In this document: positions 17,492-27,194 of the stretch, piece by piece
How positions within the stretch are numbered: position 1 is the stretch's first letter
Layout: every line of letters begins with the position of its first letter
Made by a program: the position numbers and the translations under genes
Notes under the pieces: model-generated
The model's database searches: none
What the model was told of the DNA's origin: nothing
What the model saw: only the letters and a program-made list of their open reading frames with translations
From: Eisenbergiella tayi
GTDB taxonomy: Bacteria; Bacillota; Clostridia; Lachnospirales; Lachnospiraceae
DNA length: 64,000 nt
Direction: 5' to 3'
NCBI RefSeq assembly: GCF_001881565.1
Contig: NZ_MPDJ01000003.1
Coordinates: 488,270-552,269, forward strand

Positions 17492-19102
17492 ATGAGTATA
17501 AAGGATAATGTGAAGGCTAAGGTGGAAAGCAATAAGACCCTTAACCGCTTTTTTGGCGGAAAGAAGCTTGTTTTGGCGGTCGGTATCGCAGCAGCTGTTT
17601 TGGTTGCATTGGGAGCAGCGATTTTTCTTAATGTAAAAAATACGGGAAAATATGAAGTGCTGTTTCCGGGAATATCTGTGGATGAGAATACGGAAGTGTA
17701 TACCGTGCTGAGAAGCCGCGGGGTGGATGCAAAGCGTAATGAATCGGGAGAGGTTACGGTTCCGGAAGCGGAGCTGGGGGATATTATGCTGGATATGTCC
17801 CTGCTGGGATATCCCAAGACGGCCCTGCCTTTTAATATTTTTTCTGATAATACGGGTTTTACGACCACGGAATTCGAGAAGAAGCAGTATCTTCTTTTGA
17901 ATCTTCAGGATCGCCTGGAGCGGACGCTGAAGGATATGAGCGGGATTTCCAATGCCATCGTAACCCTGAATGTTTCTGATGACAGTATCTATGTCTGGGA
18001 TGAGCAAAGCTCGGACAGCACAGGTTCTGTCTCTTTGACGTTAGTGCCTTCTTATGAGCTGTCCCCGGAAAAGGTCGCAGCCATCAAGAAGCTGGTGGCC
18101 AACAGCGTGCCCAGGCTTCTTCCGGAAAACGTTGCCGTAATCAATGCCGTGACCATGGAAGAACTGCAGGGGCAGAGCCTGGACAGCGGGAGCTATTACG
18201 GGCTGGATCGTCTGGATTTTGAGTCCAAGGTGGAAAAGCGTCTGGAAGATAAGATCATGAATGTACTGACTCTGGCATATAAGCCCAGCCAGATTCGTGT
18301 TTCCGCCACAGTCGTCATCGATTATGACAAGATGATTACGGAAAATATGCAGTATGTTCCCCAGGAAAACGGCAGCGGGGTTGTGGGAAAGTCGGAAGAA
18401 AGCAAATCCCAGGGCTCCACCCAGGGGGCGGGCGGTGTGGCCGGAGAAGAAAATAATACCGATATTCCTTCTTACGGGACGGCGGACAGCGGGCAGAGCG
18501 GGACGCAGTCGGAGGAGTATTACAATAACGTGGATTATCTGGTGGGATATATAAAGCAGCAGATAGAAAAGGATAATGTAAAGCTGCAGAAAGCCACCGT
18601 GTCGGTAACGGTTAATGATAATAATCTGACGGAAAACAGAAAACAGCAGCTGATTGACACGGTTTCCAAGGCTGCCAATATTGCGCCGGAGGATATTGTC
18701 ATAACCAGCTTCCGGCAGACTGAGGTTCAGCCGGAAACTGTCCAGCCGGAGAAAAAAGAGACCGAACCGCAGGGTATTGTATGGGACAGGAATACACTCT
18801 TTCTTGCAGGAGCCGGGCTGCTCATCCTTCTGCTGCTGATTTTTCTGCTTGTTCACAGGAGCAGAAGACATAACAGAGAAGATGAAGAGATGTTTGCCCG
18901 GGCGGAGAACCAGGGGGATGGAGCCGCCGTTCTGGAGCGGGCCGGTGAGGGAGCCGTTGTGAATACGATAGGAAGCGGAACCCAGGATCCTGTGGGAGCA
19001 GCAGAAGAAAATCCCATGGATCAGGTACGCAGCTTTGCCAAAACCAACCCGGAAATTATTGCGGCTATGATTAAGTCCTGGCTGAAGGAAGGAAATGAGT
19101 AA
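17492..19102 (+). CDS. fliF: Flagellar MS-ring protein FliF
   Basis: 536 residues. FliF forms the MS ring in the membrane, the first basal-body structure. A transmembrane helix (LVLAVGIAAAVLVALGAAIFL) lies near residues 28-48, a second (LFLAGAGLLILLLLIFLLV) near 432-450, and the periplasmic YscJ/FliF domain between them (LVPSYELSPEKVAAIKKLVA; IRVSATVVIDYDKM). The C-terminal cytoplasmic tail, SFAKTNPEIIAAMIKSWL, is the usual FliG-binding segment. It overlaps fliG by 8 bases, giving coupled translation of ring and rotor. Confidence 0.95.
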   Translation: MSIKDNVKAKVESNKTLNRFFGGKKLVLAVGIAAAVLVALGAAIFLNVKNTGKYEVLFPGISVDENTEVYTVLRSRGVDAKRNESGEVTVPEAELGDIMLDMSLLGYPKTALPFNIFSDNTGFTTTEFEKKQYLLLNLQDRLERTLKDMSGISNAIVTLNVSDDSIYVWDEQSSDSTGSVSLTLVPSYELSPEKVAAIKKLVANSVPRLLPENVAVINAVTMEELQGQSLDSGSYYGLDRLDFESKVEKRLEDKIMNVLTLAYKPSQIRVSATVVIDYDKMITENMQYVPQENGSGVVGKSEESKSQGSTQGAGGVAGEENNTDIPSYGTADSGQSGTQSEEYYNNVDYLVGYIKQQIEKDNVKLQKATVSVTVNDNNLTENRKQQLIDTVSKAANIAPEDIVITSFRQTEVQPETVQPEKKETEPQGIVWDRNTLFLAGAGLLILLLLIFLLVHRSRRHNREDEEMFARAENQGDGAAVLERAGEGAVVNTIGSGTQDPVGAAEENPMDQVRSFAKTNPEIIAAMIKSWLKEGNE

Positions 19103-20111
19103 TATGGCTACAGAAGATAGAAGCGCTGCGGAGAAGGCGGCGGCGGTGATATCCGTTATCGGGGTGGAAAATGCATCCGAGGTCCTCAGGCACCTTTCCG
19201 AAGGGGAAATCGAACAGTTGTCCGTGGAACTCTCCCGTCTTCCCAAGATTTCAAGCGGCGAGCTGGAAGAAATATCAAAAGATTTTTATGAATGCTGTGT
19301 GACAGAAAAAGTGATAGCAGGCGGCGGCCGGGAATACGCCAAAGAGGTGCTGGAAAAGGCGTTCGGGCAGCAGCAGGCAAGAAGCATGATGGACAGGGTC
19401 AGCAAAGCCCTGCATACCAAATCCTTTTCTTTTATAAGGAAAGTTGATTATAAATCCCTGATGGCTGTCATTCAGAATGAACATCCCCAGACACTGGCCT
19501 TTATCCTCTCTTATGCCAACGCGGAGCAGGCTTCCAAAATCATAGCGGAGCTGCCGGGAGATATCCGGATTGACGTAGTGGAGCGTATCGCCGGCATGGA
19601 ACGGGCCTATCCTCCCATTGTTAAGGTGGTTGAGGAGGTGGTCCGGGGAAAAATCGGGATATCCGCGTCAGAAGATGCCATGGAGATAGGCGGGCTGAAT
19701 TATGTGGCTGATGTGATGAACCACGTGGACCGCAGCACGGAGAAGGATATTTTCGATGAGTTGAATATCAAGAATCCCCGCCTGGCGGAAGGCGTCAGAA
19801 AGCTCATGTTTGTATTTGAGGATATCGCCTATCTGGATCCCATGTCCATCCAGCGTTTTATCCGGGATACCGATTCCAGGGATCTGGCCGTGGCCCTGAA
19901 GGTGGCTAACAGAGATGTGACCAATGCGATCTTTTCCAATATGTCAACCCGTATGAGGGAAAGCATACAGACGGATATGAAGTTTCTGCATAATCTCCGG
20001 ATGAGTTCGGTAGAGGAAGCGCAACAGAGGATTGTTTCCACCATCCGCCGCCTGGAGGAGGAAGGGGAAATTGTGATTTCCAAAGATGGAAAGGATGAAG
20101 TAATTGTCTAG
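19095..20111 (+). CDS. fliG: Flagellar motor switch protein FliG
   Basis: 338 residues, full length. FliG carries the torque-generating surface of the rotor and meets MotA. N-terminal KAAAVISVIGVENASEVLRH; middle EHPQTLAFILSYANAEQASK with the EHPQT family motif; C-terminal charged region (AVALKVANRDVTNAIFSNMS) including the helix that meets the stator. It overlaps fliF at its start by 8 bases and fliH at its end. Confidence 0.96.
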   Translation: MSNMATEDRSAAEKAAAVISVIGVENASEVLRHLSEGEIEQLSVELSRLPKISSGELEEISKDFYECCVTEKVIAGGGREYAKEVLEKAFGQQQARSMMDRVSKALHTKSFSFIRKVDYKSLMAVIQNEHPQTLAFILSYANAEQASKIIAELPGDIRIDVVERIAGMERAYPPIVKVVEEVVRGKIGISASEDAMEIGGLNYVADVMNHVDRSTEKDIFDELNIKNPRLAEGVRKLMFVFEDIAYLDPMSIQRFIRDTDSRDLAVALKVANRDVTNAIFSNMSTRMRESIQTDMKFLHNLRMSSVEEAQQRIVSTIRRLEEEGEIVISKDGKDEVIV

Positions 20112-20853
20112 AATTATTAAAAGCGGTCAGACCGTATATCAGGATCTTGAGGTGGCCGTATATGGAGAAACCTTCGAATCGGCGGAAGAGGAAGAATGGC
20201 CGGAAGCTCAGGAAGAGAGCTATACACTGATTTCGGAAGAAAAAAGGCATATTCTGGAGCATGCAAGAAACCAGGCCCGGGAATCCATGGCGGAGATCCT
20301 TTCGGATGCTTACGCACAGAGAGATAAAATAGTGAACACGGCGGAAAAAGAGGCTGTGAGGATCCGGGAACAGGCCCGGGAGCAGGGACATGAACAGGGA
20401 CTGGAGGAAGCCCTGTCATCGGTGGAGGACCTGACCGTTCGCCTGCGGCAGGAAATAGGGGAAGCCTATGAACGGATGGAGAACCAGCTGGAGGATATCC
20501 GCAGCCAGATTGTGGAGCTGTCCCTGGATATTGCCGGCAAAATCCTGGAAAAGCGGATTGAAGAGGACAGCGGGGAAATGGCCGAGCTGGTAAAAAAGGC
20601 CATTCAGTCTGAACGGGATAAAAAGAAGATTGACATACATATTTCCGCAAAAGCCCTGGAGCTTGCGGAGGCACTGGAAAAGGAACTGGAACCCCTTCAG
20701 GAAAAATACGGAGGGACCATTAAAGTGAAAAAAGAAGAATGTCCGTTGGACAGGGTACGGATAGAAACCAGTGACGGGATTCTGGATGCTTCGGTGTTCC
20801 GTCAGCTGGAACAGCTGAAATGCCAGCTGGCCTCCCTGGAGGGGCAGATATGA
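20104..20853 (+). CDS. fliH: Flagellar assembly protein FliH
   Basis: 249 residues. FliH controls the ATPase FliI and docks it at the export gate. A long charged coiled coil with repeated Ala, Glu and Gln (EKEAVRIREQAREQGHEQG) is followed by the C-terminal FliI-binding domain (VELSLDIAGKILEKRI, then ECPLDRVRIETSDGILDASV). It starts with TTG at 20104, the only start that fits: AAAGGATG lies just upstream and the start is inside the end of fliG. The stop overlaps fliI by four bases. Confidence 0.88.
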   Translation: MSRIIKSGQTVYQDLEVAVYGETFESAEEEEWPEAQEESYTLISEEKRHILEHARNQARESMAEILSDAYAQRDKIVNTAEKEAVRIREQAREQGHEQGLEEALSSVEDLTVRLRQEIGEAYERMENQLEDIRSQIVELSLDIAGKILEKRIEEDSGEMAELVKKAIQSERDKKKIDIHISAKALELAEALEKELEPLQEKYGGTIKVKKEECPLDRVRIETSDGILDASVFRQLEQLKCQLASLEGQI

Positions 20854-22160
20854 GGATGGAAACAGAAAAAGTCCGTGATTATTTAAAACGGGCGGATTTG
20901 TACACCTATATGGGGCGTATTGATAAAATTGTAGGAACCACGGTGGAAGCCACAGGGCCGGAATGCCGTATCGGTGATGTATGTACGATAGAGGTGGCGG
21001 GAAGCAGTCGGGAGATGGCCGCTGAGGTGGTGGGCTTTCGGGAAAACAAGGTCCTGCTGATGCCCTATGAGGATATCGAAGGAATCGGTTACGGAAGTGC
21101 GGTTCACAATACCGGCAGCAAGCTTCTGATTCCGGTGGCCGACAGCCTGGTCGGACGTACGGTGGACGCGCTCGGCCAGCCAATTGACGGAGGGCCTCCC
21201 GTGGAACAGCCTGCTTTTTATCCCATTACCGGAGTATCTTCCAATCCCATGGATCGGCCGCGTATCGATACCGCCATCCAGATGGGAGTAAAAGCGATTG
21301 ATGGCCTTTTGACCATAGGAAAAGGCCAGAGAATGGGAATATTTGCCGGAAGCGGCGTGGGCAAAAGTACGCTGATGGGTATGATTGCCAAAAACGTGAA
21401 GGCGGATGTGAACGTGATCGCCCTGGTGGGGGAACGAAGCCGTGAAGTGGTGGAATTCATTAACCGGGATCTGGGAGAGGAAGGACTGAAACGATCGGTC
21501 CTGGTGGTGGCAACCTCCAACCAGTCCGCCATGATGCGCGCCAAATGTACGATGACAGCCACCACGATTGCAGAATATTTCCGGGATCAGGGGAAGGATG
21601 TGCTTCTTATGATGGATTCCCTGACCCGTTTTGCCATGGCACAGAGGGAAATCGGCCTGAGTATCGGAGAGCCGCCCGTGGCCAGAGGCTATACACCCTC
21701 CATTTATTCGGAGCTGCCAAGACTTTTGGAACGTTCCGGTAATTTCGAACAGGGCTCCATCACAGGCATTTATACCGTTCTTGTGGAAGGGGACGATGCC
21801 AATGAACCGATTTCCGACACAGTGCGCGGTATCATAGACGGCCATATCATGCTTTCCAGGAAGGTGGCTACCAGCAACCGCTATCCGGCAATTGATATCC
21901 TTTCCAGCATCAGCCGTCTGATGAACGAAATCGTTCTGCCGGAGCATAAGGAAGCCGCCGGAAGGCTGCGGAAAATGCGTTCTGTTTATGAAAGCAACCT
22001 GGATCTGGTATCCATAGGCGCTTACAAAAAAGGGACGAATCCGGAGCTGGATGAAGCGCTGGAGAGGATCCGGCAGATTTACGATTTCCTGCAGCAGAAG
22101 ACGGATGAAAGCTTTACCCTGGAAGAAACGGTGCTTCAGATGATCAAACTGATGCAGTAG
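20850..22160 (+). CDS. fliI: Flagellum-specific ATPase FliI
   Basis: 436 residues. FliI is the ATPase that helps unfold and deliver substrates to the export gate. Walker A GIFAGSGVGKST near residue 165-175, the EAR-type arm ALVGERSREVVEFI, Walker B VLLMMDSLTRFAMAQREI, and the C-terminal bundle YESNLDLVSIGAYKKGT. Its ATG overlaps the fliH stop (ATGA) and has GGAGGGG upstream; a start at 20820 would lie inside fliH without a ribosome site and is not used. Confidence 0.96.
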   Translation: MRMETEKVRDYLKRADLYTYMGRIDKIVGTTVEATGPECRIGDVCTIEVAGSSREMAAEVVGFRENKVLLMPYEDIEGIGYGSAVHNTGSKLLIPVADSLVGRTVDALGQPIDGGPPVEQPAFYPITGVSSNPMDRPRIDTAIQMGVKAIDGLLTIGKGQRMGIFAGSGVGKSTLMGMIAKNVKADVNVIALVGERSREVVEFINRDLGEEGLKRSVLVVATSNQSAMMRAKCTMTATTIAEYFRDQGKDVLLMMDSLTRFAMAQREIGLSIGEPPVARGYTPSIYSELPRLLERSGNFEQGSITGIYTVLVEGDDANEPISDTVRGIIDGHIMLSRKVATSNRYPAIDILSSISRLMNEIVLPEHKEAAGRLRKMRSVYESNLDLVSIGAYKKGTNPELDEALERIRQIYDFLQQKTDESFTLEETVLQMIKLMQ

Positions 22161-22170
22161 GAGGCAGTCA

Positions 22171-22626
22171 ATGAAAAAGTTTAACTTTCCCCTGGAACGG
22201 ATGCTGAATTATCAGGAACAGGATCTGGAAAAGGAACGGGGGATTATGAGCCGGCTTCTGGCAGCCAGGACGGGGCTTGAAGAAAAAAGGCTGAGACTTA
22301 TGGAGGAAATGGAAGAAATACAGTCCGAACGGGGAAAGGAAATCCGTAAAGGAACCACCATTTTTTCCCTGCGCTCGTCCAGCGTGCTGCTGGTCAGCGG
22401 GAAGAAACAGTTGGAGGAAATCCGGAATGAACTGAACCGCATCGATGAGGAAATCGAAAAACAGCGCCAGATAGTGGTCAGCGTTTCCCAGGAAGTGAAA
22501 AAGCTGGAAAACCTGAAAGAAAAACAGTTGGAGGAATACCGCCATGCAGAAGCAAAGGAAGAGCAGGAGATGATATCTGAGCATGTTTCCGGCAGCTTCG
22601 TGCGCAATGGCGTTTCCTATATATGA
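22171..22626 (+). CDS. fliJ: Flagellar protein FliJ
   Basis: 151 residues, almost wholly coiled coil. FliJ is the central stalk of the export ATPase and helps recycle chaperones. It begins KKFNFPLERMLNYQEQDLEKE, like other FliJ proteins, with a continuous heptad-rich stretch to EQEMISEHVS. AGGAGG precedes the ATG. Directly after fliI, as is universal. Confidence 0.88.
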   Translation: MKKFNFPLERMLNYQEQDLEKERGIMSRLLAARTGLEEKRLRLMEEMEEIQSERGKEIRKGTTIFSLRSSSVLLVSGKKQLEEIRNELNRIDEEIEKQRQIVVSVSQEVKKLENLKEKQLEEYRHAEAKEEQEMISEHVSGSFVRNGVSYI

Positions 22627-22676
22627 TTCCTGCCTCCTGTGGCGGGAAGAAATGGAAAAGAAAGGTGGTGAAAAAC

Positions 22677-24035
22677 ATGACAGTACAGACAGTACAGAAC
22701 GCAGGAATAACAGGAACGGGTAAGGATAACCGGCAAAGCGCCGCGGCCCGGGACTCTTTTATGGAGATGCTGAATACTCATCTGAATCAGGCGTCCGACA
22801 GAAAAAGTGCGAATGCAGGCCCGGGAAAAGCGGCATCACAGCCCGGTCAGAAAAGCGGTGAGCCGGTGAAAAAAGAAGAAAACGCAGCTGGAAAAGCATC
22901 GCGGGATACGCAGGATAAGACAGGGGATGCCCTGAAGGAAACTGCCGGGAATGCGGAAGACAAACCCGCAGACAAGGTGGAAAAACCGGGCAAAGAACAG
23001 ACAGAAGCGGCAGCGGGAATCCTGATGGAGGAACAGATGCAGCAGAACGGCTGGGAAATGATTCTGCCCGGGGAGGAGCTTTCCGGAAATACCGGCAGCA
23101 GGGAAGAAGAAATGTCTCTTTCCGGTATTGTGCAGACAGCCGATGCGGCAGAAACGTTTCCGGCAGGAAGCGAACAAAATCCAGCGGCCATTGCCAATCC
23201 GGCGGCGGGGGAAATGCAGTATGCCCGGGGAAAGAAAACCGACCGACAGACAGCCGGAGCGGCAGAAGATATTTCTGTCCTGAAAGACAGCGGACTGGAA
23301 AATGCGGCACAGGCCGGCAGTACCGGTGTAAAAGCAGCCGGAAACGGGCAGGAAGCTTTTGGAGACAGCGCATCCTCTTATGGAGATATGCTGAAGGAAC
23401 AGTCGGAGCTTCTGAAAGCCATGGCAGGGAAAAGCAAAGAGGAAAAAGATACCGAAACCTCTTATGTTTTGCAGGACAAAGAAACCGATACTGAGGCCCT
23501 GCAGAAAAAGGTGGATGAAAAAGCCTATCTTCCCTTAGATCGCATGATAGCCGTGAGAACGGCGGACAGGCCGGAAATGACGGCAGTTCCCAATACGCAG
23601 ACAGAAGCGGTTCCGGTTATGCAGCAGGTAAAAACAGGTCTGGAGGAAGGAATGGCAAAGGGCATGAACCATTTTACCATTCGTCTTAAGCCGGAAGGCC
23701 TGGGAGAAATCGTAGTCCGCATGGTTACGGAAGGCGGCAGAATCTCCATGCGTATCGGCGTGAGCAATGAAGACACACAGCGTCTGATAAACAGCGAGCT
23801 GCTCCAGCTGAAGGAAGCTCTTCAGCCACTGAATGCCCAGGTGCAGGAGGTTTATCACAGCGGCTTCGGCGGAATGGATTTTTCCGGATACCAGCAGGAT
23901 ATGTACCGACAGCAGCATCAGATGACGGGCGGGATACTCCGTCACTTTGGAGCAACGGCAGCCGGAGAGGAGGAAGATACTCCGGAAATTCCGGTCTATA
24001 ACCGGATGGAAGGAAGCTTGTACGCTTATATCTGA
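22677..24035 (+). CDS. fliK: Flagellar hook-length control protein FliK
   Basis: 452 residues. FliK is exported, measures the hook and then flips FlhB to late substrates. The long N-terminal part is low-complexity (Ala, Gly, Glu, Lys), as usual for the ruler. The C-terminal Flg_hook domain is clear at about residues 320-390: FTIRLKPEGLGEIVVRMV, then ISMRIGVSNEDTQRLINSEL and LKEALQPLNAQVQEV. The start at 22677 has AAAGGTGGTG upstream; a start at 22623 has no such site. It is the canonical FliK, distinct from the two FliK-like proteins elsewhere in the window. Confidence 0.88.
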   Translation: MTVQTVQNAGITGTGKDNRQSAAARDSFMEMLNTHLNQASDRKSANAGPGKAASQPGQKSGEPVKKEENAAGKASRDTQDKTGDALKETAGNAEDKPADKVEKPGKEQTEAAAGILMEEQMQQNGWEMILPGEELSGNTGSREEEMSLSGIVQTADAAETFPAGSEQNPAAIANPAAGEMQYARGKKTDRQTAGAAEDISVLKDSGLENAAQAGSTGVKAAGNGQEAFGDSASSYGDMLKEQSELLKAMAGKSKEEKDTETSYVLQDKETDTEALQKKVDEKAYLPLDRMIAVRTADRPEMTAVPNTQTEAVPVMQQVKTGLEEGMAKGMNHFTIRLKPEGLGEIVVRMVTEGGRISMRIGVSNEDTQRLINSELLQLKEALQPLNAQVQEVYHSGFGGMDFSGYQQDMYRQQHQMTGGILRHFGATAAGEEEDTPEIPVYNRMEGSLYAYI

Positions 24036-24064
24036 CAAAAACGGGAAAGGAGGAAACAGCCCAA

Positions 24065-24952
24065 ATGGCAGTAGACGGTTTGAACAGTAGCTATGACACC
24101 TATGCTTCCGCTTATGCAAGAAGCACGGAAAATACAGCCGGAGAGAGCAGCGGTACAGGCAATGTAATCGATGCGGTATTCGAGAAGGAATCGGACAGAC
24201 AGGTTTCGATTGACGACTTTCTGGTGCTGATGGTGGAACAGCTGAAAAACCAGGATTTTATGAATCCGGTTGACGATACCCAGTACGTGACACAGCTCGC
24301 ACAATTTACTACCATGCAGCAGATGCAGGAACTGGCCTATAACGCGAAAAGCACCTATGCAACCTCTCTTGTGGGAAAGGACGTGACGGCGGCGAAGATC
24401 ACCGTAAACGGCGACCTGGCCACAACGGAAGGACCGGTGGAGAAGGTTTCCCTGCTGGACGGGGAATATGTGATATACGTGGGAGGCAAAGGCTTTACCC
24501 TGGATGAGATCATGGAAGTGAAGCCCTCCAGCCAGAGCGACGGTGCCCTGAAAAAAATAAGCAGCCAGCTGGAAGATATGAATAAGATGCTGGACGGAAA
24601 ACTGACGGAAGGCTTTGAAAGCATTCGGAATGCCGCGGATAGCGGTGCGGCCGGCAGTGCGGATGGAAATAAAGTTACTGGCGGAACGCAGGGAAGCGGC
24701 AGCGCAGACGGAAATGAAGGAACAGACGGAAGCGGGAACGCGGACGGAGTTGGCGGGATGGACGGCAGCGGAAACGCGGGCGGAACCGGTGGAGCAGAAG
24801 GCGGCGGTAGTGCGGGCGAAACCGGTGGAGCAGAAAGCAGCGGAAGCACAGATGGAACCGGCGGAGCAGAGAATAACGGAAACGCGAATGAAACAGACGG
24901 AGCGGATGGAACCGGAGACGGCTCGAACGCAGACAGTCCGGAAGGTGTATAG
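24065..24952 (+). CDS. flgD: Hook-capping protein FlgD with a long Gly/Ser/Asp-rich tail
   Basis: 295 residues. FlgD caps the growing hook. The N-terminal FlgD domain is clear: FLVLMVEQLKNQDFMNPVDD, TQYVTQLAQFTTMQQMQEL, then SLVGKDV and a hook-like fold to about residue 155. From about residue 192 to the end a low-complexity tail repeats short units of the kind GSGNADG, TGGAEGG and NANETDG, about 100 residues. Such a tail is not usual for FlgD. The family normally ends near residue 220, with or without a Fibronectin-like domain. Confidence 0.88.
   Translation: MAVDGLNSSYDTYASAYARSTENTAGESSGTGNVIDAVFEKESDRQVSIDDFLVLMVEQLKNQDFMNPVDDTQYVTQLAQFTTMQQMQELAYNAKSTYATSLVGKDVTAAKITVNGDLATTEGPVEKVSLLDGEYVIYVGGKGFTLDEIMEVKPSSQSDGALKKISSQLEDMNKMLDGKLTEGFESIRNAADSGAAGSADGNKVTGGTQGSGSADGNEGTDGSGNADGVGGMDGSGNAGGTGGAEGGGSAGETGGAESSGSTDGTGGAENNGNANETDGADGTGDGSNADSPEGV
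24640..24949 (+). repeat. Imperfect short repeats coding the FlgD tail
   Basis: Recurring near-copies of GGAACCGGTGGAGCAGAA and related GGAAACGC-type units give Gly-rich peptide repeats. The reading frame is kept throughout. Copy number variation by slippage would change tail length in whole units only where unit length is a multiple of three. Confidence 0.7.
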
Positions 24953-24973
24953 GGACGGGAAGGAGGATTAGGG

Positions 24974-25378
24974 ATGGATCCATTACGATATAATCAATTG
25001 CTGCAAAGGCCAGTTTATACCGGCAATCCCGTTGATATCCAACAAAACCGGGACAGCAGGGAGACTTCCGGAGAAGAAAATACTTCTTTTCAGAAGGTTC
25101 TGGAAGAGAAGCTCAGGGAAGAGAGTGGGATTTCTTTTTCCAAACACGCGATGGAACGCGTGGCAGAACGGAATGTGGATGTATCCGCAGAACAGCTGGA
25201 ACGCCTGAATGAGGGAGTGCGGCTGGCAGAGGAAAAAGGCCTGAAAACGCCTTTGATTCTTATGGATACCACAGCTTTTGTAGTTAATGTACCCAATAAC
25301 AAAGTAGTTACCGTCGTGAATGACGAGAGCCTGAAGGGCAGCGTATTCACCAATATTGACGGAACCGTTATGATATAG
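24974..25378 (+). CDS. Flagellar operon protein, TIGR02530 type
   Basis: 134 residues, of the small family placed between flgD and flgE in Firmicutes and spirochaetes. Typical elements: SFQKVLEEKL followed by FSKHAMERVAERNVDVSAEQ, a mid-part GVRLAEEKGLKTPLILMDTT, and the end VVTVVNDESLKGSVFTNIDG. Its function is unknown to me, though its location suggests a role in hook assembly. AGGAGGATTAGGG precedes the ATG. Confidence 0.85.
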   Translation: MDPLRYNQLLQRPVYTGNPVDIQQNRDSRETSGEENTSFQKVLEEKLREESGISFSKHAMERVAERNVDVSAEQLERLNEGVRLAEEKGLKTPLILMDTTAFVVNVPNNKVVTVVNDESLKGSVFTNIDGTVMI

Positions 25379-25449
25379 CCGGTCCTTTTTAGGAGGCTAT
25401 CTTACCCCGACTGACAGAAGGGTAAGAACGGTGGAAAAGGAGATTTGTA

Positions 25450-27150
25450 ATGTTACGATCATTATATTCGGCGGTGTCCGGTATGAAGGCACACCAGAGC
25501 CAGCTTGATGTTATCGGCAATAATATTGCCAATGTTAATACATTTGGTTTTAAATCCAGCCGCGGACGTTTTTCTGATGTGTTTTACCAGACACTCCAGA
25601 ACGCTACGGGCGGAAGCGCAACTATGGGAGGAACTAATGCTTCCCAGATCGGTTATGGTACCCAGTTGGCTGGCATCGACCTGGACATGAGCCGTTCCGC
25701 ATTTCAGTCCACCAACAGAGGGCTGGATGTGGCTATTGCCGGAGAAGGCTTTTTCCAGGTACAGGATTCGGACGGAAATATTTTCTATACAAGGGCCGGA
25801 GCCCTTCAGATCGATCCCAACAGCGGGAACCTGACAGACGCCAATGGTTATACGGTACTGGGTGTTTCCGGGGATCCGCTTGGCAAAGCGCCGGGCTCCA
25901 ATAAGATCCATCTGGACATTCCTTCCCAGCAGGCGGCGAAAGCGGTAAAAACGGAAACCATTAACGGGATCCGCTATACGCTGACTTCAGAAAAAGCGAC
26001 GACAGATGCCAATGTATCCGTGAACTTTGTGGTGGATGATACCCTGCCGGACGGAGCGGACGCTGTGGTAAAGGATACGGAAATGAATACCGGTTCCCTG
26101 ACAGTCCGCGTCAATGCCAAATCTGTGTTCAGCAGCCTCAGTGATTTGATGGATAAAGTGAACACTGCCATTACCCAGGCTAACGGAGGAAAAGAATACC
26201 CTACCGGAAAGCTGTCTCTGACAGCGGTGCCTGACGGCGGCCTGTTCCCCGCAGGAGGTCTGACCGGTGCGGAAATCCTCGGTTATAACTTCGATGTGGT
26301 TCCGGGAGAACTGACACTGTCCGCAGACGATGCTGCAACGAATGGTGTTTTTGGTTCCATGCTTCCTAAGACGGTGAGCAGTGTACCTAAATTTACTGCA
26401 GAAGGAGACGTGACATTTAATGCCAAATATATCAAGGCAACGGCTGACACAAAAGCAGCGTGGGAAATTACGGCTACTGTGGTAAAAGGCGGAGATACAA
26501 GGACTTTTGTGGGACGTATTGATGAAAGCAGTACGGCGGCCAATTCGGTGCTTCTGAAAGAAAGCCCTGTAAAACCCGGAGAAGAAACCGGACAGTATAT
26601 TGAAATGAAGCATGAAGGCTTTACCAAGCTGTCGGATGAATGGCTGAAGGATCATGCAGGAGCGGATATTGGTACGGCGACAATGACTTCCAAGGGAACC
26701 AGTACAGTTACCGCATCACAGGATTCCAAAGAGCTCGGCCTGGGACAGAAAGGCTTTGTCCTGGAAGGCGGAACCGCAGGCGGCACGCTGTCCTCCTCTC
26801 AGGTAGGAGTTTCTATTCTGGCGAACGGTATTGTGGAAGTCAACCATCCCGACAAAGGAAAAATCCAGGTAGGCCGTATTGACCTTGCCACCTTTGAGAA
26901 CCCGTACGGCCTGGAGGAGGTGGGAAATTCCTACTTCCAGCAGACAGCCAATTCCGGCAATGCCAAGCTGTGCCAGGCGGGAACCAACGGCTCCGGCGCT
27001 CTGAAATCATCGGCGCTGGAAATGTCAAACGTTGACATTTCCTCCGAGTTTTCTGACATGATAGTGACCCAGAGAGGGTTCCAGGCCAACTCCAGAATAA
27101 TTACGGTATCGGATACCATCCTGGAAGAACTGGTAAATCTGAAGAGATAA
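25450..27150 (+). CDS. flgE: Flagellar hook protein FlgE
   Basis: 566 residues. FlgE polymerises into the hook. Start MLRSLYSAVSGMKAHQSQLD and VIGNNIANVNTFGFKSSR are the family N-terminal signature; the C-terminal pair is SALEMSNVDISSEFSDMIVT followed by QRGFQANSRIITVSDTILEE. The central variable domain (about residues 150-430) is longer than in B. subtilis FlgE. Just downstream, flbD follows in the same operon. A 71-base gap before it holds a ribosome site AAAGGAG. Confidence 0.95.
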   Translation: MLRSLYSAVSGMKAHQSQLDVIGNNIANVNTFGFKSSRGRFSDVFYQTLQNATGGSATMGGTNASQIGYGTQLAGIDLDMSRSAFQSTNRGLDVAIAGEGFFQVQDSDGNIFYTRAGALQIDPNSGNLTDANGYTVLGVSGDPLGKAPGSNKIHLDIPSQQAAKAVKTETINGIRYTLTSEKATTDANVSVNFVVDDTLPDGADAVVKDTEMNTGSLTVRVNAKSVFSSLSDLMDKVNTAITQANGGKEYPTGKLSLTAVPDGGLFPAGGLTGAEILGYNFDVVPGELTLSADDAATNGVFGSMLPKTVSSVPKFTAEGDVTFNAKYIKATADTKAAWEITATVVKGGDTRTFVGRIDESSTAANSVLLKESPVKPGEETGQYIEMKHEGFTKLSDEWLKDHAGADIGTATMTSKGTSTVTASQDSKELGLGQKGFVLEGGTAGGTLSSSQVGVSILANGIVEVNHPDKGKIQVGRIDLATFENPYGLEEVGNSYFQQTANSGNAKLCQAGTNGSGALKSSALEMSNVDISSEFSDMIVTQRGFQANSRIITVSDTILEELVNLKR

Positions 27151-27194
27151 CACATACATAAAAAATAAATGGCAGAGATAAGGAGAAGGTATCC

